A stretch of DNA of 64,000 bases, taken from the NCBI RefSeq assembly GCF_007655135.1, contig NC_045127.1, positions 25,028,199 through 25,092,198 on the forward strand, in the 5' to 3' direction. The translations under genes were made by a program, and so were the position numbers. Position 1 is the first letter of the stretch. Each line of letters begins with the position of its first letter. This document shows positions 1-12,243 of the stretch, one piece after another. Under the pieces are notes generated by a model. The model searched no databases. It was given only the letters and a program-made list of their open reading frames with translations, and was not told where the DNA came from. The DNA is from Punica granatum (Eukaryota > Streptophyta > Magnoliopsida > Myrtales > Lythraceae).

Positions 1-1387
1 AGGTATAGTTAGCTTACTAAACTTTTATTTGTTCGACACAAAATGGTAATCCCAAAGCAACTAGTCTTCAGGAGAAGTCATCTCACATTTGGAGAACTTT
101 CCATGGTGTTTTGAAAGACCGAGGAACAAGTCAGAAACTAAAGGTTTTTGTGCACTAAATCTTTATGAAGAGGTCATGTTTCCCCAAAATTCACCTCTGC
201 AATCAACAATTGGCTAACTCTTCACTAAGAGTCAGTCGAGGATTTTTTTTAGTGAGGAAGTTGAACGTACAAATGTGCTATGTTCATTTGCAATTCCTCG
301 GAGATAAAGATTCAGGATTTCAGTTGTGACATAATTAATGTGGAGGGATAAGTGATGATGCTGCAACTGTCAGTGTTGCCTATAAGGGATATAGGCTTGG
401 TTTGAGTTATAAAATCCATCTTGTATTTGTTATCTTTAATGTTAGTGGTGGTCATTTTAGGTTGCCTGTAGTAGTTTGAATGAATTATTGGTCCGCAGGA
501 GTAGAATATTCGATATCATGTTGGCTGCATGTATTATTTATATTATCTATATTTTGTCGTCGTTTGTGCTGAAGTTTTAGTCTGCTTTTCTTTCAAAAAA
601 TTTTTTGTATATAGAATTTGTTCAAAAAGAAGGTTTTCTGGTCATTCATTGGTCGCATCACAATAGCTGATAGATCAATGACATAACAGTCGAGTGGTGC
701 AAGGCTTGTTCTTCTAGTACTCAATAATTAATGGAAGTAAGACATTGACTGTACATGTTATTTTGGCCAGGATCGACACTGTTGATGATTAGGTTTTGAT
801 TTAACCGACAGTGATTAGTTTAGATCTTCCGTGATATCTTGTATCAACTGATAGTTTGAACTACCATCTATACTTAGATGCAATACAGTCAGCCAGCCTT
901 TTGTGTTTCCATCACGGCATTGATGAATGTCTGAAATATATTGTGCTTGTTTTGGACTGCAGCTACACTTTGAGATTGATGTCCTCAATTACAATGACGA
1001 ACTTCAGTGTTAAAACTGCTTTGAACTATCCATAGTGTGACTTGAGACAATTAGATAAATTGCCTATACTTCCAAAACTGGAGATTTTATTTCTTTTTCT
1101 TTTTGTGTTGATTTATTGGGATTCTTCGCATGACTTGTGATTATGTGATCCCTACAATCCTACGAGGCACAATGTTTCAGCAATAAACTATTCTTATAGA
1201 CTTTTCTGTTCTTGCTCATTGGCTACCGTAATGAACTTCAATGCATCACAAATGTGCAGTTGTCTGGACGCATTTCTATTTTGGTGGTTGATGTATGTAG
1301 TTTTCATGTATGCTTGGGGAATGTCCACAATCAATGTCCAAAGTCTTGTAATAATTCTTATTTTTCCCCTTTTTTCTGTCCTTCCAG
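1..1387. other. Intron-like sequence upstream of the partial gene
   Basis: No convincing coding exon is visible here. The stretch is T-rich on the plus strand, as plant introns are, and ends in a pyrimidine-rich tract and a TTCCAG acceptor at 1382-1387. A short possible exon follows a CAG at about 961: it reads LHFEIDVLNYNDELQC and then TAA. It may be real but could be chance. The gene's earlier exons probably lie outside the window or are too short for me to see. Confidence 0.4.
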
Positions 1388-1969
1388 GCAGACATTATAA
1401 TGGCTTTAGCTGGTTCAAATGGAGGATCTTGGTCCACGACCTTCTCGCCGAAATCTAACTCAAGGCCAACAAGCGAGGGTAACATAGTCATGGGGGAGAA
1501 CGAGACAGTTGGTATGGCGAGTTTGGCACGGGATCTCCACGGAAAGTTCCCGGCTATTGCAAATTCCAGTCACGGTCCTGAATCTGCTGACCGAATCTCT
1601 AATCCGATAGGTGAGACTCCTTCCGAGCATCCTTTTTTCATGTTGAAAGTTGTAATAGACCTAAGACTATGGCCCCTCCAACCGAGAGACATGCCTCCTC
1701 GTTTGCGTCTATAAAAGAGAGACAAGTTCTGTTTTTCCTATATTTGTTAGCCACTCTCATCTAGTTCGATATGAAGTTGCAGTCCAGTCTAGTTATGAGA
1801 ACCATGTACCATTGATCCCGGACAACATTGCTTTAATCTTGCTCTAAGATGCGATGTTTTAAATGTGTAATGACTGTTCTCTTTTGTTGCAGGTGGCCCA
1901 CTGAGCGGAATCGTTGCTAAAGATCTGAGAATCCCGTCTCAACCAAAGTACGAGAATAGAGATGTATGA
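1388..1969 (+). CDS. 3' end of an unidentified plant gene (two exons)
   Basis: Two exons can be read. The first is 1388-1610, after an acceptor (TTCCAG) with a clean pyrimidine tract. The second is 1893-1969. The intron 1611-1892 starts GTGAG and ends TTGTTGCAG. The first exon is open from its first base (A-D-I-I-M-A-L-A-G), so the ATG at 1400 is probably internal rather than the true start. Across the splice the frame continues as NPIG/GPLSGIVAKDL and ends ...QPKYENRDV at TGA 1967-1969. The peptide is hydrophilic and rich in Ser, Asn and Gly. I do not recognise the family and see no catalytic motif. After the TGA the same frame stays open to 2078-2080 and still looks coding (LQNEQIRRLQMRLL). 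The TGA may therefore be a nonsense mutation or an alternative end. Confidence 0.55.
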
Positions 1970-2194
1970 AGTGAAAGAAGGGTCACTAATGGCGATGCTT
2001 TCAGTCTTCAAAATGAACAGATCAGACGGCTACAGATGAGGCTTTTGTTCTTTGTCTTGCCATCTTCTGGTCTTCCATGAATTTTTAGGTTCTTTTCCCC
2101 CTTTCTTTTTTTGCTTTTGGATTTAATTTTGAAATTTTATTGGGGTGGTAGGTAAGTAATTAATCATTAAGGGATTGTGCCCAAAAATCTTGTT
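1970..2194 (+). other. Probable 3' UTR and downstream sequence
   Basis: This follows the TGA of the partial gene. To 2080 it reads on in frame. After that it is T-rich (runs of ttttt at about 2103-2113) and looks like 3' untranslated sequence. No clear AATAAA signal is present. Confidence 0.35.
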
Positions 2195-2218
2195 GGGGGG
2201 GGGGGGGGGGGGGGGGGG
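2195..2218. repeat. Poly-G tract (24 G)
   Basis: There are twenty-four consecutive G residues, directly after TTGTT. Runs this long are rare in plant DNA and are hard to sequence, so the length is doubtful. Confidence 0.95.
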
Positions 2219-3326
2219 AAGAGGACCCTGTTTATAGAGCTCTTCCACTCACATGGAGAAAGAAGGGATACTTCGGTTCAGATTAAGGAAAATCGCCGTT
2301 CTTAGCTCTGAAACCTTCATTTGAATTCCAACATGTTTCAGTGTTGTGCTTTTCATTATTTTTCGTTTCACTTGGTGCCGAATCCCTCCTACTCGAAGTA
2401 TAGAAGAGGGGATATTGTAACAAATTAGGGATGAAAACTGCGTTGGCATGATCCAAGAGAGAATTTCCAGATTGTACGAATCGCTCTTTTTGGAAAATTA
2501 TTATGGGATGCTACGACATATAGTATGTCATAAACACGATCATCATTATAGAATTAGAATCCAGAAGGATTCTGTACCTTATTTTTTAAAGATTTGAATG
2601 CGAAGAGCGTTATCGGTCTAACGCATGAGGGACCCGGTACAGTAACAAGTTGAAGGCCCGCTTCTTGGTTGCTTTGGTTTGGCTCCAAATCTTTTGTTTG
2701 GGCCTCCTAAAAGTTTTTTGTTAGCTGGCCCAGCCCGGTTTATCTGGGCTATACCATCTAAAGGGATATCCGCCCTTCAAATCTATCAATATGCAACTAG
2801 AAAGAATAGCATTACTGCTAAACACATGTTTGGAGACCATGGAATAAAGATTGGGTTTAGGATTTACCAGGATATAATTGTTAAGAGATTAATCCCAGCT
2901 ACTGGGGTGAGTCAAGGATGGATTGGGATAGCAGTTTATACGAAAAAGATTAAAATGGCCCCGTCTTTATTTCAAATTTTCCAAACTTGCCAAATTTTTC
3001 CTAGTTGAAGCCAGATTAATTATAGAAGGGGAGAGGCAGTGGGGCCCTAACGCTGAACCACCCCCCCCAAGGACTCATTGGCGACCTTGCGAGGGGCGGT
3101 GGTGGCCGGCATTAGGGCCCCCATCGCCCCTCTCCATGAACAATAGCAGGCAGTGATTGTTCCCATTTTTTTACTATCAAAATTCTTTTTTAATTTTAAG
3201 ATATTTTAAAATAAGTATTTATCGATGTACTTGTCTTTTTCTATTTATATCTCAATCCTAATCCTTCGTACAACCCAAACACTTTATTAGTATATTAGTA
3301 TATTTTGTACCATTTGTGATGCCGTT
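2219..3326. other. Intergenic DNA with a small GC-rich inverted repeat
   Basis: No gene is supported. The 109-codon open frame at 2679-3008 has no recognisable motif. At 3028-3050 and 3111-3135 two arms (ggagaggcagtggggccct and its approximate reverse complement) face each other across about 60 bp. This could fold into a hairpin and may be a small foldback element or its remnant. Confidence 0.5.
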
Positions 3327-3660
3327 CACTACTAGAAACAGCGGATTTTTCAACGAGAGTTTTCCGACGGAATTCCGATGGAAGAAGGCTGTTAGGAAAA
3401 GGGGTGTGGGAAAAGCCTCCGACGGCCTTTCCGATGCCCCTGCTCATTAGAAAAATTTTCCGATGGCCATTTCCGTAAGAGATTTTGTCAGACTTTCAAC
3501 GGAATCTCTGACGGGAGTCTCCATCAGAAGTTTTCGACAGGAACTGCAGTCAGAAAGACCATCAGAATTCCGACGATTTCTCTGACGACAATCTCCGTCA
3601 GAAGTTTCCGATGCCACTAGAAAAGGCTGCCACCTAGGGCCAGCTCACAGCAGTTTCCGA
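3327..3660. repeat. CACTA left terminus with subterminal repeats
   Basis: The CACTA terminal repeat at 3327 is followed by at least ten dispersed, partly inverted copies of a motif like TTTCCGACGG / CCGTCAGAAGTTTCCGA. In the family, the TNPA-type protein binds such subterminal motifs; that role is inferred here. Confidence 0.8.
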
Positions 3661-4209
3661 CAGCAACACCGAGAATTTTTTTTTTTGGTTCTCAACCCAG
3701 CTTCTTGAACCCTAGACCTCTCAGTCGACCTGTCCCAATCCATGTCTGTCTCCTTATTCATCGAGCTATCGCCATCTCGGCCTGCCCACTATTCACATTT
3801 AATTGTATATATGGTCAATTTACTGATCCAATTTATTAAATAAAGCATTCTCTTTTAGATATTTAATTAAATTTTTTTACCTTAAACACAATTATATAAT
3901 AAAATTAATACCGTATTCATACCAATAATTTTATAACATCACGCATAACAACAAAAATAGTACAACAATTGAATATGTCGTGGGGATTTAAAAAAGAAAA
4001 TTTATGCAGAGTTTCCACATAAAATATTAAGATCCCATCATCACATTTGAACCTATTCACACATTATCTAATATTCATTTAGAAATATCCAAAATCACAA
4101 CACACACATAGGTTCGATGAGTTCAACATGCATAAGTTTAACACGATAGGCAGTAAAGTGGAGAAAAACATAAATCTGATGTCACAAATATCTTAAACAA
4201 ACATAAACA
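3661..4209. other. CACTA internal non-coding sequence
   Basis: This is AT-rich sequence between the left subterminal repeats and the stop codon of the TNP1-like gene. It probably contains the 3' untranslated region of the minus-strand transcript. I see no gene. Confidence 0.5.
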
Positions 4210-5945
4210 TCACAAACTAATCATCACACAAGGTGGGTCATCAGACTCCTTACGACTCTCCTCCTCATTCTCATCATCATCCTCGTCGGACTCCTCGACC
4301 AACTGTCTCCCCTTCTTGGATCTAGATTTACCTTTCTTCTTCGGTTGATCTTTCTTGCTGCCCCTCTTGGATTTCTTGCTCTATTTGTTGATTTTCTTGA
4401 ACTGCTTGAGGATCATACCCTTCATTATCCCAATCTCATCGTGCACATGGGCCAAGGGGTCTGATTTGACATGTGCTATCCCAAAGGGCCCTGCTTCATG
4501 GTAATTAGGGCGAGGAGCAGAAATGAGCCCATAAGTCCGTCCCTTCTTATTCGTCCCCACGACCTTCTGCCAAGTATCTACTTGGATAGGATCAGTCGGC
4601 GATGAGGTATTCATTTGCTGAGAAATAAGCTCCCCGACCTTTTCCTACATAAAGAATCAATACTAAACCTTTATGTATGATAGTATATGTAATTCTCCGC
4701 AAGCAGTATAAATTAATCATTTTTCATGTATTAAATTAAAGTTGTCTCATTCGCAAAAGGATTAATCCATTCCTTAGTTTTGTTGTTCTTATGTATATTT
4801 TAAACATGTGATGCATTGTAGATTCTTCACCCTTCTTTTGCACAGGATGGATGGATGACTTAGCATGATTATTTCTATTATAACAAAAAAAAAACCAGAT
4901 TGAGTATTTTAGACGCACATCTTGATAAGCGTGCATACTGTATGATACACTCCCTCCGCAGTATACTGAATCTCTAACGTTGGATAGTCAACTGGCCTTG
5001 TTTTGTTGACCTTCTTTAGTGAATGTGTTTTTTGCCCATTCTCTCTCCAACTCGGCCAAATGAGCTGCTCCAATGAAGTTGCCTTTTTTTTGCCAGTTCG
5101 GTGCTTGTAGTACGTCCCTCGTAGTCGGGACGCACACTTGCTCATGAATGCTTGTCTCATGTAAACCTCATATCGTGGGTCGTAGTAAACCAAATTCTAC
5201 ATATAAACAATTGATTAGTTACGAAATGAACAATGAAATAACTATCATTTAGTATTCAAAGTAATCATACATTCCACTTTTTGAGCAAGAACTCCTTCAC
5301 CTTGTCTAGGACATCCTTATAAAACTTTACTATTGGCTCCCCTGGCTTATAAAAACTGTCGATATATTGCCTTAGAGCAGTTGAAACCATGTGGGTGCCC
5401 TGAATGGAGTCAATCCTTTTGCAATCATCAAAGTTTATGTTATTCGTATTAAGGAAGATAATTGTCGGGTATGTGTATAGTAAATCTTTCTACAAAGCAA
5501 ACATAAGACGTACCATCCTCTAAAATCTTGTATAAGAAAGGGCAGACCGTTGATCATCATTGGTGCGGTAGGGCAAATGATTGTACCGTTTGGACCAACA
5601 AAGCATGGGCAATGGGCTTGCTGAAAGGGGGAACCTGAGAATGATTAGGTCCCGTTCGTTGGTGCCCTAATCCCTCTGATGCATATGGATCAACATGAGT
5701 TTGTGGAACCTGCAAACACATTTTCTCTTTTTCAAATAATTTACCTATAAACCTGCAAACACATTTTCTCTTTTTCAAATAATTTACCTATAAAGCGTAC
5801 TTATAGTGTATATAATGAAATTTGATTTACCTCTAGATGACCATATAAACCCATTGGAGATCCATGAGCAGGTGACGGATGGTTTAGTGATTCACTGTTG
5901 GACATCAGGGATGGTTGGTTAGGTGATGTCCTCGGGAATGGATGG
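4210..5945 (-). pseudogene. CACTA TNP1/TNPA-like accessory protein, main body (broken)
   Basis: Read on the minus strand, this is the continuation of the exon that starts at 11391. Exons visible from splice signals are 5945 to about 5832 (PFPRTSPNQPS...MGLYGHLE, then GTAAAT); about 5708 to 5560 (VPQTHVDPYASEGLG...); about 5470 to 5268 (...QGTHMVSTALRQYIDSF...KEFLLKKWN, then GTATGA); about 5199 to 4945 (YYDPRYEVYMRQAF...RLRGTYYKHR); and 4644 to 4210. The last exon has the GRTYGL motif near the end of plant transposase_24 (Ptta/En/Spm) proteins. It then has a basic run (SKKSKRGSKK) and an acidic run (ESDEDDDENEEE). An in-frame TAG at 4381-4383 cuts off this charged tail. In the family this protein binds subterminal repeats with TNP2. 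The exon limits are my estimates. Confidence 0.7.
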
Positions 5946-8900
5946 TGTACGGACCCGAATGTGGACTCTCATCGGGGTCTGCATGCGCGCTTTTGGATCG
6001 CGCGGCTTGGGAGTGTCCACCTTCCCAGGGATGCGTGACGGACACGCGTAAGAAGGAGTCGCCACTACCTGTTTACGACTCCAAGGTCGAGGGCCGATAA
6101 GTTGCCCGAGTCTAGGGGTAATGGTACACCTAGTTTTGCTAAGGCATTGATCTGTGTGGAATCGGAAAGTCCGAGTTCGGGGGTTCATGTTACGTGCGGG
6201 TCTATATCCCGTAGGCCCTTTCGGTACTCTGATTTGCTAGGCTTGCAAGTTTTATTTCATTTACCGTATGAATTAAGCTGCGCTCGGCTTACACGTTTTG
6301 ACACCGAAAATTCGATTAACCAAACAATGTTGGTTGAGAAGCCGAGAAAGAAGTAGACCTGTATGTCGGGGAATCAGTTCACTATCTTGCGCTACAGTTC
6401 ATCAAACCGTGATGATTGAATTCCTGCGTGAACTGAAATCGCAATATCTTGGGTTTACTCTTGTCTAGGCAAGCATTGGACCGATTCAATTGATTCGACT
6501 GTTGGACCGTTCGCTCACTGACTGGGATTCTTACAGAAATAAATGTACAAAATAAAATCTTTACAATGCTCTCAAAATACAACAAATTACAAATAGCAAA
6601 TGGTCGAATCCCAGTCAGTTTGCTTTCAGTTATTATTCCGCTCTGACTCACCGTGAGTTCAGGGAAAACACCAAAAGACTGGAATTCAATATACGCTCTT
6701 AATGAATAGGGCGTTGGACTCTATGACTGATGATTAGGGCGTTGAACCCTATTTGCAATGCGTCCTATGGGTCGGGCTCGACTCGCATGGACAAACAATA
6801 GCAGAAAATCAGCAAACAACATGCAGAATTGTAGACAATGTGTTTGTTATTGCCAAATGTACGTGGATTAAAAGGTTATTAACCCAAAATGTTTTGGCAT
6901 GTAAATGTCCTATGCTAAGCAAGCAAACATGTGCAAAGCATTTTACATTCGGCTTTATTTCAAGGACCTGACAGACATGGTATCTGTAGTCAAATCCTTT
7001 GTGTGTGGATTGTTTTTACAGTTGTTCTGTATTGTGACACTGAAATTCCACTGAATTCACCAAACTCGTGTTTTGACTCTAGATTTGGAATCTAGAATTC
7101 CACCTAACCATTATCTAGTATTTGGTTAGGTCAAGTGAAAAGTTAATCAGTGTTTTGCATGTTTTGTGACAGAGATAACCATTCTAGTTACCCGAGTTTA
7201 CGATAGGATGATAGAAACTCATCTCATTAGTGGATAAGAAAAGTCTTTGCAGATGAACTTGCATCTGAATAGATAGCCTATCCTTATCCTGATACCGTAG
7301 TATTTTTGTCAAGCTAACCCTAAGGGTGTCGCTGAATTGTGAAAAGAACCAATCGATCTAACCGGAAGTGATCTAAAAAGATCTTCTGTATCCTGACCTA
7401 AGTTACCTGAAATCAAGTAAAACTCAAGTTGAGACACACAAATCATTTCTAGATGTCCATGCTACATCGGACTGCACATTTCGCGTTTTGAAACAGACAA
7501 GTTTTGAAAAGGGCATTAACGTCATTTGATAACTCATCGACGCGAGTTATCAGTTAATTGTCAATTCATGCAAAAGTTGTCAGTGTGAAATGGGTTTAAT
7601 CATGTGAGCGTCTCGATTGACCCATTTGTGAATTACAACTTAAAATTAAATGCTGAATGCAGTAAATGTGTGGGTTATAAACAATCAGACAGATCATGAA
7701 TTGATCCACTGAATGAAGTCTGAGTACTCGAAAAGTTTAATTTAATGAAAACAATTCATGACACGGCGACCAAGACGGGTCCAGGAAGGTTGATGATAAT
7801 TTGGTCAAAATGACCAAAATACCCTCGAAACCCAAATAGCCCTGAAAGAGTCACCGATACATGAATCCATGCGTTTTGCTTTAGAAACAATGTTTTAAAG
7901 TTATTAGCATGCAGGATTTGCGATGATATTGAAATTTGCAATTTTGCACAAAATTCGAGAAATGGATTTCATCGAGGTAAAAAGACCGTTCTCGACCCGA
8001 ATAAGGTAAAAGAATCTTCGGCTCTTTTCTCTGAGGAATAGCTGTGGGTTTCCTTGACGTGTTCCGGGATTCAAGCGTTCTCTTTAACCCAATTTCGACT
8101 ATTTCTTGCATGCTCAAATGTTAAACACGATAAATGACACGTATTTAACAAAAAATCGGTATCTCCATGATTTGAAAAACGCATTTAAGCATACAAACAT
8201 GCACAAACACATTATTTATGGAATCTATAAAACGATACCGGCTTCATGGATGTGGTAAAAGCATAAAATTCGGGAAACAACTTAAATCGGGGCAAGGAAA
8301 CCGATTATAACCTAAAGAACCAACAAAAGGCCACGGTTACCTTTCCTCAAATGAAACCCGTGAGTTTCTTTGGTTGTTCGAGTTTAAATCGATCTCCTCA
8401 ACTTTGATTTAAACATTTCCCGACATGCTCCCATGTCAAACCATGATGATCATGCATGATATAGTATGGAAATGCATAAAAAAAATGATCTTGAAAATAA
8501 AACATGCTTGAAACGCCTTATAACTCCGTAAACGCAACGAAAAATGTAAAAGTCCTACTTCCTCTAAGTCGGGAATGGTTATACCTAGTCCCGGGATGAG
8601 GGATGGGACCGTAAAAGTCGGGTTGGACCACTGCTGGATCGAGTTCCGGGGTGCTTTGGCTTGAACAGACCCGAAATAGGCTCTCTGACCCGACTGGAGC
8701 TGTTTCGACACGACTGGACACCTGAGAGAAAACGGGTCGGTTCGGACAGCTAGGGTGGCTTTTCAAAGATTGCTCGGATGTTCCAGAAAGCCAAGAGGAT
8801 TCTTAACGTCCCTGCGGTGGTTTTGGGAGGAGAGCACGCGTAGATTTTTTGAAAATCAAGAGCAAAGTCAGGTCAGTAAAACAAAAACGGATTGGACTGG

Positions 8901-11300
8901 GTCAAAACAGACCCGACTAGCAGTCCGGAAAGAAACGGCTCTCCCGGAGGCTCCCGACGGTATTTTGATACAAGGTCGGTGGCTCCCGACTTCTAACTGG
9001 AGGTGGCTGTAGTGGTCGTTTGGTTCCAGAGTTATCGGGTTGACCCGTACAGCTCTGTAAAGATCACGAAAAACAGACCACGATGTCTCCCTATGGAATT
9101 TTGAGGCAATGTCAACGGCTTCCGACTCCTAACTCACCTCCAGAGGTGAATGTGGTGGTCGTTTTGCGAAAAGAGTCTCGGATCGACCCGATCTGTAAGA
9201 AAACCGCACGGACAGTCAGAAATTTTGACCCGACTAGGTAGTCGGGCTGTTTCTTCGGGCTAAAATCAATGGGTTTTTCTTGGATTTCTTGACTCCTTGA
9301 CACCCTAGGGTCGTGTGGGGAGGTGTTTGATGGGTTTTGGTAGCTCAAACCGGTCTGGAAGGGCTTGAAACTCGGATTGTAATTTTTGACCCGAGAAGGG
9401 CCAAAAAAACTGTTCGGTTCTGTGATTGCTGTTCCGATGGGTTAGAGGCCTCAAACTAAAAATCTAAGCTCGGAAACGGATAGAGGGGGTAAAAAACATA
9501 TGGGATATGAAGTTTGGTGAAGTTTGGATTTAAGCCAGGATGGTAAATACCATGATTCCGACTTAAGTTTTTGCTGTTTTGCTTGGTTTCTAAGTGCTGG
9601 AGGTGATGCGGTTTGCTTGGGCTCTTGAGAGCATTTCAAGAGTGAGAAAGCTAGAGAGATGGCATGTGTTGAGTTGTCATTAAATTAATGACTTAAAGGA
9701 TATATATAGGTAAAGATTAAGTGCAATTAAGTGAGAAAAAGCTTAATTAATGGCATGGATTGGGGGATCCAAATTTTTAATGAAGATGGGGATGAAGACT
9801 TCTTGAAATGCATTAATGAAGAAGAGCCAAATGCATTGATGGTGAAGTGAAGTTGGAGTGTTGAAGTAAGATTGTAGGCTTAATATTTTTGAAGAAGGAT
9901 AAGGACAAGTTGCATGGAGAAGAAGCCAAAGGAGGAAGGGCGGCATTGGTAATTCATGGCTGCCCTAGGGCAACCCGTGGGCCCCACGGTCTTTAAGGGA
10001 AGTTCAGGATAAAGTTCGGGTCTCGATTGATCACGCGTTCGAGATTTGTGGCTCAAACGAACGTTGAATTGTCTAATGAGCCAGAAATCACCAATTTTGC
10101 CCAAAAGAATGTTCGTGTGATTTTTAGGCTCGGAAGCCGGTTTTGCTCGTTTCAACGATCAGAGCAAAGTTAGCCGTTTCTGAGAATGTATCTCGTTTCT
10201 GGATTCTGAATTAGTCATTTTGACGTGCATTGTCAATCAGACTGAATAATTGACCCTTAAGCCGATATTACAAATGTGAAGCCGGAGACGTCCTAGGAGT
10301 CCGAATCCGGATTTCTCAAAATGCTTTCTAAGTTGCTTGGATAATCCGGAGATCGGTGCGATCTCTGTTCGTTGAGAATGGATTCCGAAAGATTGAAAAA
10401 GTGCCTTTAAGACCCTAAAAACATTGTTCTAAGGGCTCAGATAGGTCATGAGATTCCGTCTGAGGATTTCACATCGAGCCTTGGGATAAGCGATACTGGA
10501 TTGGCCAATCATCCGACGTCAAGTTTCCATAGAAAGGACCTCCGGTTATGAATTTTCATTGAAAACGGTCTTTTCTGCCATTCAGAGGTCATTCGGGAAA
10601 CTGAAAGGGATATTGCACTCTGATTTGCTCAATTGCGTCTGTCCGCTGTAGTTTTTTGGGCAATGCATGGCTAACTTGGATTGCCGATGTTCTGTCGAGC
10701 AGTCTCTGGATATGGTTTTCCGTTGAAGGGTATGCTTGTTATGCCGTTCAAGAGTCATTCGAGGTGTCTGCGTGACTTCCGAAGAGCAATTTGAAGCAAT
10801 GCACATGCTCTGCATAATTATTGGATGTGGCTGTATCTGACATCGGGCACTAACTTTTATCTAGTGAACCGGTATTTTTGGACTCCCACTGAAAAGTTGT
10901 TTGTATATAGATATAGAAAATTGCTCTGTATAGAGCAGATGATCTGCGAAATGTATTTGAAGACACTTTTCATCTGTTTGGCACCGCTAGGGATTTTTGG
11001 AGTCCAATATTAGATATTTTCTAATGGTTGAGCGAACCAGCAGAAAATAGCACTGTCGGCGATGTACTCTGAAAATACCTGTTTGGATGTCGTCTGGGCT
11101 CCCTGTTTACTCTGTATTGCTGGATGATTTGTATGATCTTCTGTCCTGTGCTTGAATCATCTGCCTATTTATGTTGATTTGAGAATGAATAGCAATTTGC
11201 TGCTCAGTCGAGCATTCTTCTATATCGATGCTCAAGTCGTAGTCTGGATTATTGTTCATAGGCATCGCCTGAATTGGTGAGCCAAAATGGGGTGTTGACA
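5946..11300 (-). mobile_element. Solo long LTR A (gypsy-like, 5.36 kb), minus orientation
   Basis: On the plus strand it starts TGTACGGACCCGAAT and ends CCAAAATGGGGTGTTGACA. Its own sense is therefore minus: TGTCAACACCCC ... GGGTCCGTACA, a TG...CA LTR. The flanking pentamers are GATGG (5941-5945) and TATGG (11301-11305), a 5-bp target duplication with one change. It interrupts exon 1 of the CACTA TNP1-like gene. Removing it with one target copy restores the reading frame, which confirms the boundaries. There is no internal retrotransposon region, so this is a solo LTR left by recombination. It aligns along its length with the copies at 31385-36741, 54729-60150 and 61045-64000. Confidence 0.85.
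9699..9710 (-). promoter_or_regulatory. TATA box of long LTR A
   Basis: CCTATATATATCC read on the minus strand. The same motif lies at the matching position in copies B, C and D, followed by a conserved leader (TCATTA..., then CTCTCTAGC or close variants). It is the likely core promoter at the U3/R border. Confidence 0.6.
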
Positions 11301-11409
11301 TATGGTTTTGACCAGTCGTCTCTCCATCAAGGTTCTGTAATTTAGTACCCCTATGGTTGGTGCTTTTCTTCTTGCTGCGTTTGTCACTCATCTGTATTAG
11401 TAGGAACAT
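11301..11409 (-). pseudogene. First exon of the CACTA TNP1-like gene, cut by solo LTR A
   Basis: The likely start is the ATG at 11391 (MSDKRSKKKSTNHRGTK...); an upstream in-frame ATG lies at 11409. The N-terminus is short and strongly basic. After 30 codons the frame runs into the LTR at 11300, then resumes in frame at 5945. Confidence 0.6.
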
Positions 11410-11547
11410 TAAAGTTAATGATTAGTGCGTAATAAAGTGAGAGTAATCATATTTATGAGTCTTATGAATTGAATGATTGTATAATGAAATTACCTAATGT
11501 ACAAAATATCAAGTTAAAAATACTATAAAAAAATCAAGCTTTCTCAT
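11410..11547. other. CACTA intergenic segment
   Basis: AT-rich sequence between the TNP1-like start codon and the retroelement-derived repeat. It may hold the upstream region of the TNP1-like gene. No motif was recognised. Confidence 0.4.
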
Positions 11548-11959
11548 GAAACAAGAACCAATAATATCAAATTGTGCCGAACAATCACAAGCTGTCATAC
11601 TTATTTGTTCGAAGGAATTCAATGAAGAACAAAGGAGAAAAAATCTCACCAAAATACCAGAATAGTCTGCCTATGATCAGCTACTCAGCCTCCTTTATAT
11701 AAGTCTAGGAGAAACTAGAAACTAATAAACTAGGCAATCGGAATAACCTTAGTTTCCTAAACCTAGAAATAACACTGGAAACTAAATAAAGGCTATCTAG
11801 AATAGTTGGCAGTCTTTTATTCCATCTTCAGCATCTCATAGCAAGTCAGTTGAATAAAGGCCTTTAAAGACCCAATTGAATTAGACTTTTCTTGGCCCAA
11901 AAAGCCTATCAGCAAGCTCTCCATAGCTTGTTGGATTTGTTTGGCCTTCGCCCGTGTGA
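11548..11959 (-). repeat. Retroelement tail, copy 1 (412 bp direct repeat)
   Basis: On the minus strand the segment begins with codons for TRAKAKQIQQAMESLL..., ending ...EMLKME and a stop. The TRAKAK start resembles the C-terminal tail of plant gypsy-type polyproteins (TRSRAK/TRAKAK). An LTR-like sequence follows, with TATATAAAGGAGGC and a conserved stretch CTTCGAACAAATAAG. The same 412-bp unit recurs at 12244-12655 with about 95 percent identity by eye. Confidence 0.6.
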
Positions 11960-12243
11960 TTGGCTCACTCGGAACATGCAAGCCTCCAAGATCTTGTGCT
12001 TCAGCTCTTTCTTTACGAGTCCGACTTCCAAGCTCGTGTGCATCAGTCTTATTGTCATGCCCACAATCCTCATCATTTAATGATGTAGACCTCACGAAGG
12101 ATTGTGAAACCCGACGACCAACTATAATCGATTCCCAAATCGCAAAACACAGATTTATATAAAGAGGATTATTGACCCGTTGTTTATAGAGAAACAAGAA
12201 CCAACAATATTAAGACAAGGATTATTGCCCCGTTGTTTATGAA

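Noticed and set aside
2679..3008. A 109-codon open frame as a gene
   Set aside because: No motif, splice or promoter context, and unremarkable composition for intergenic DNA.
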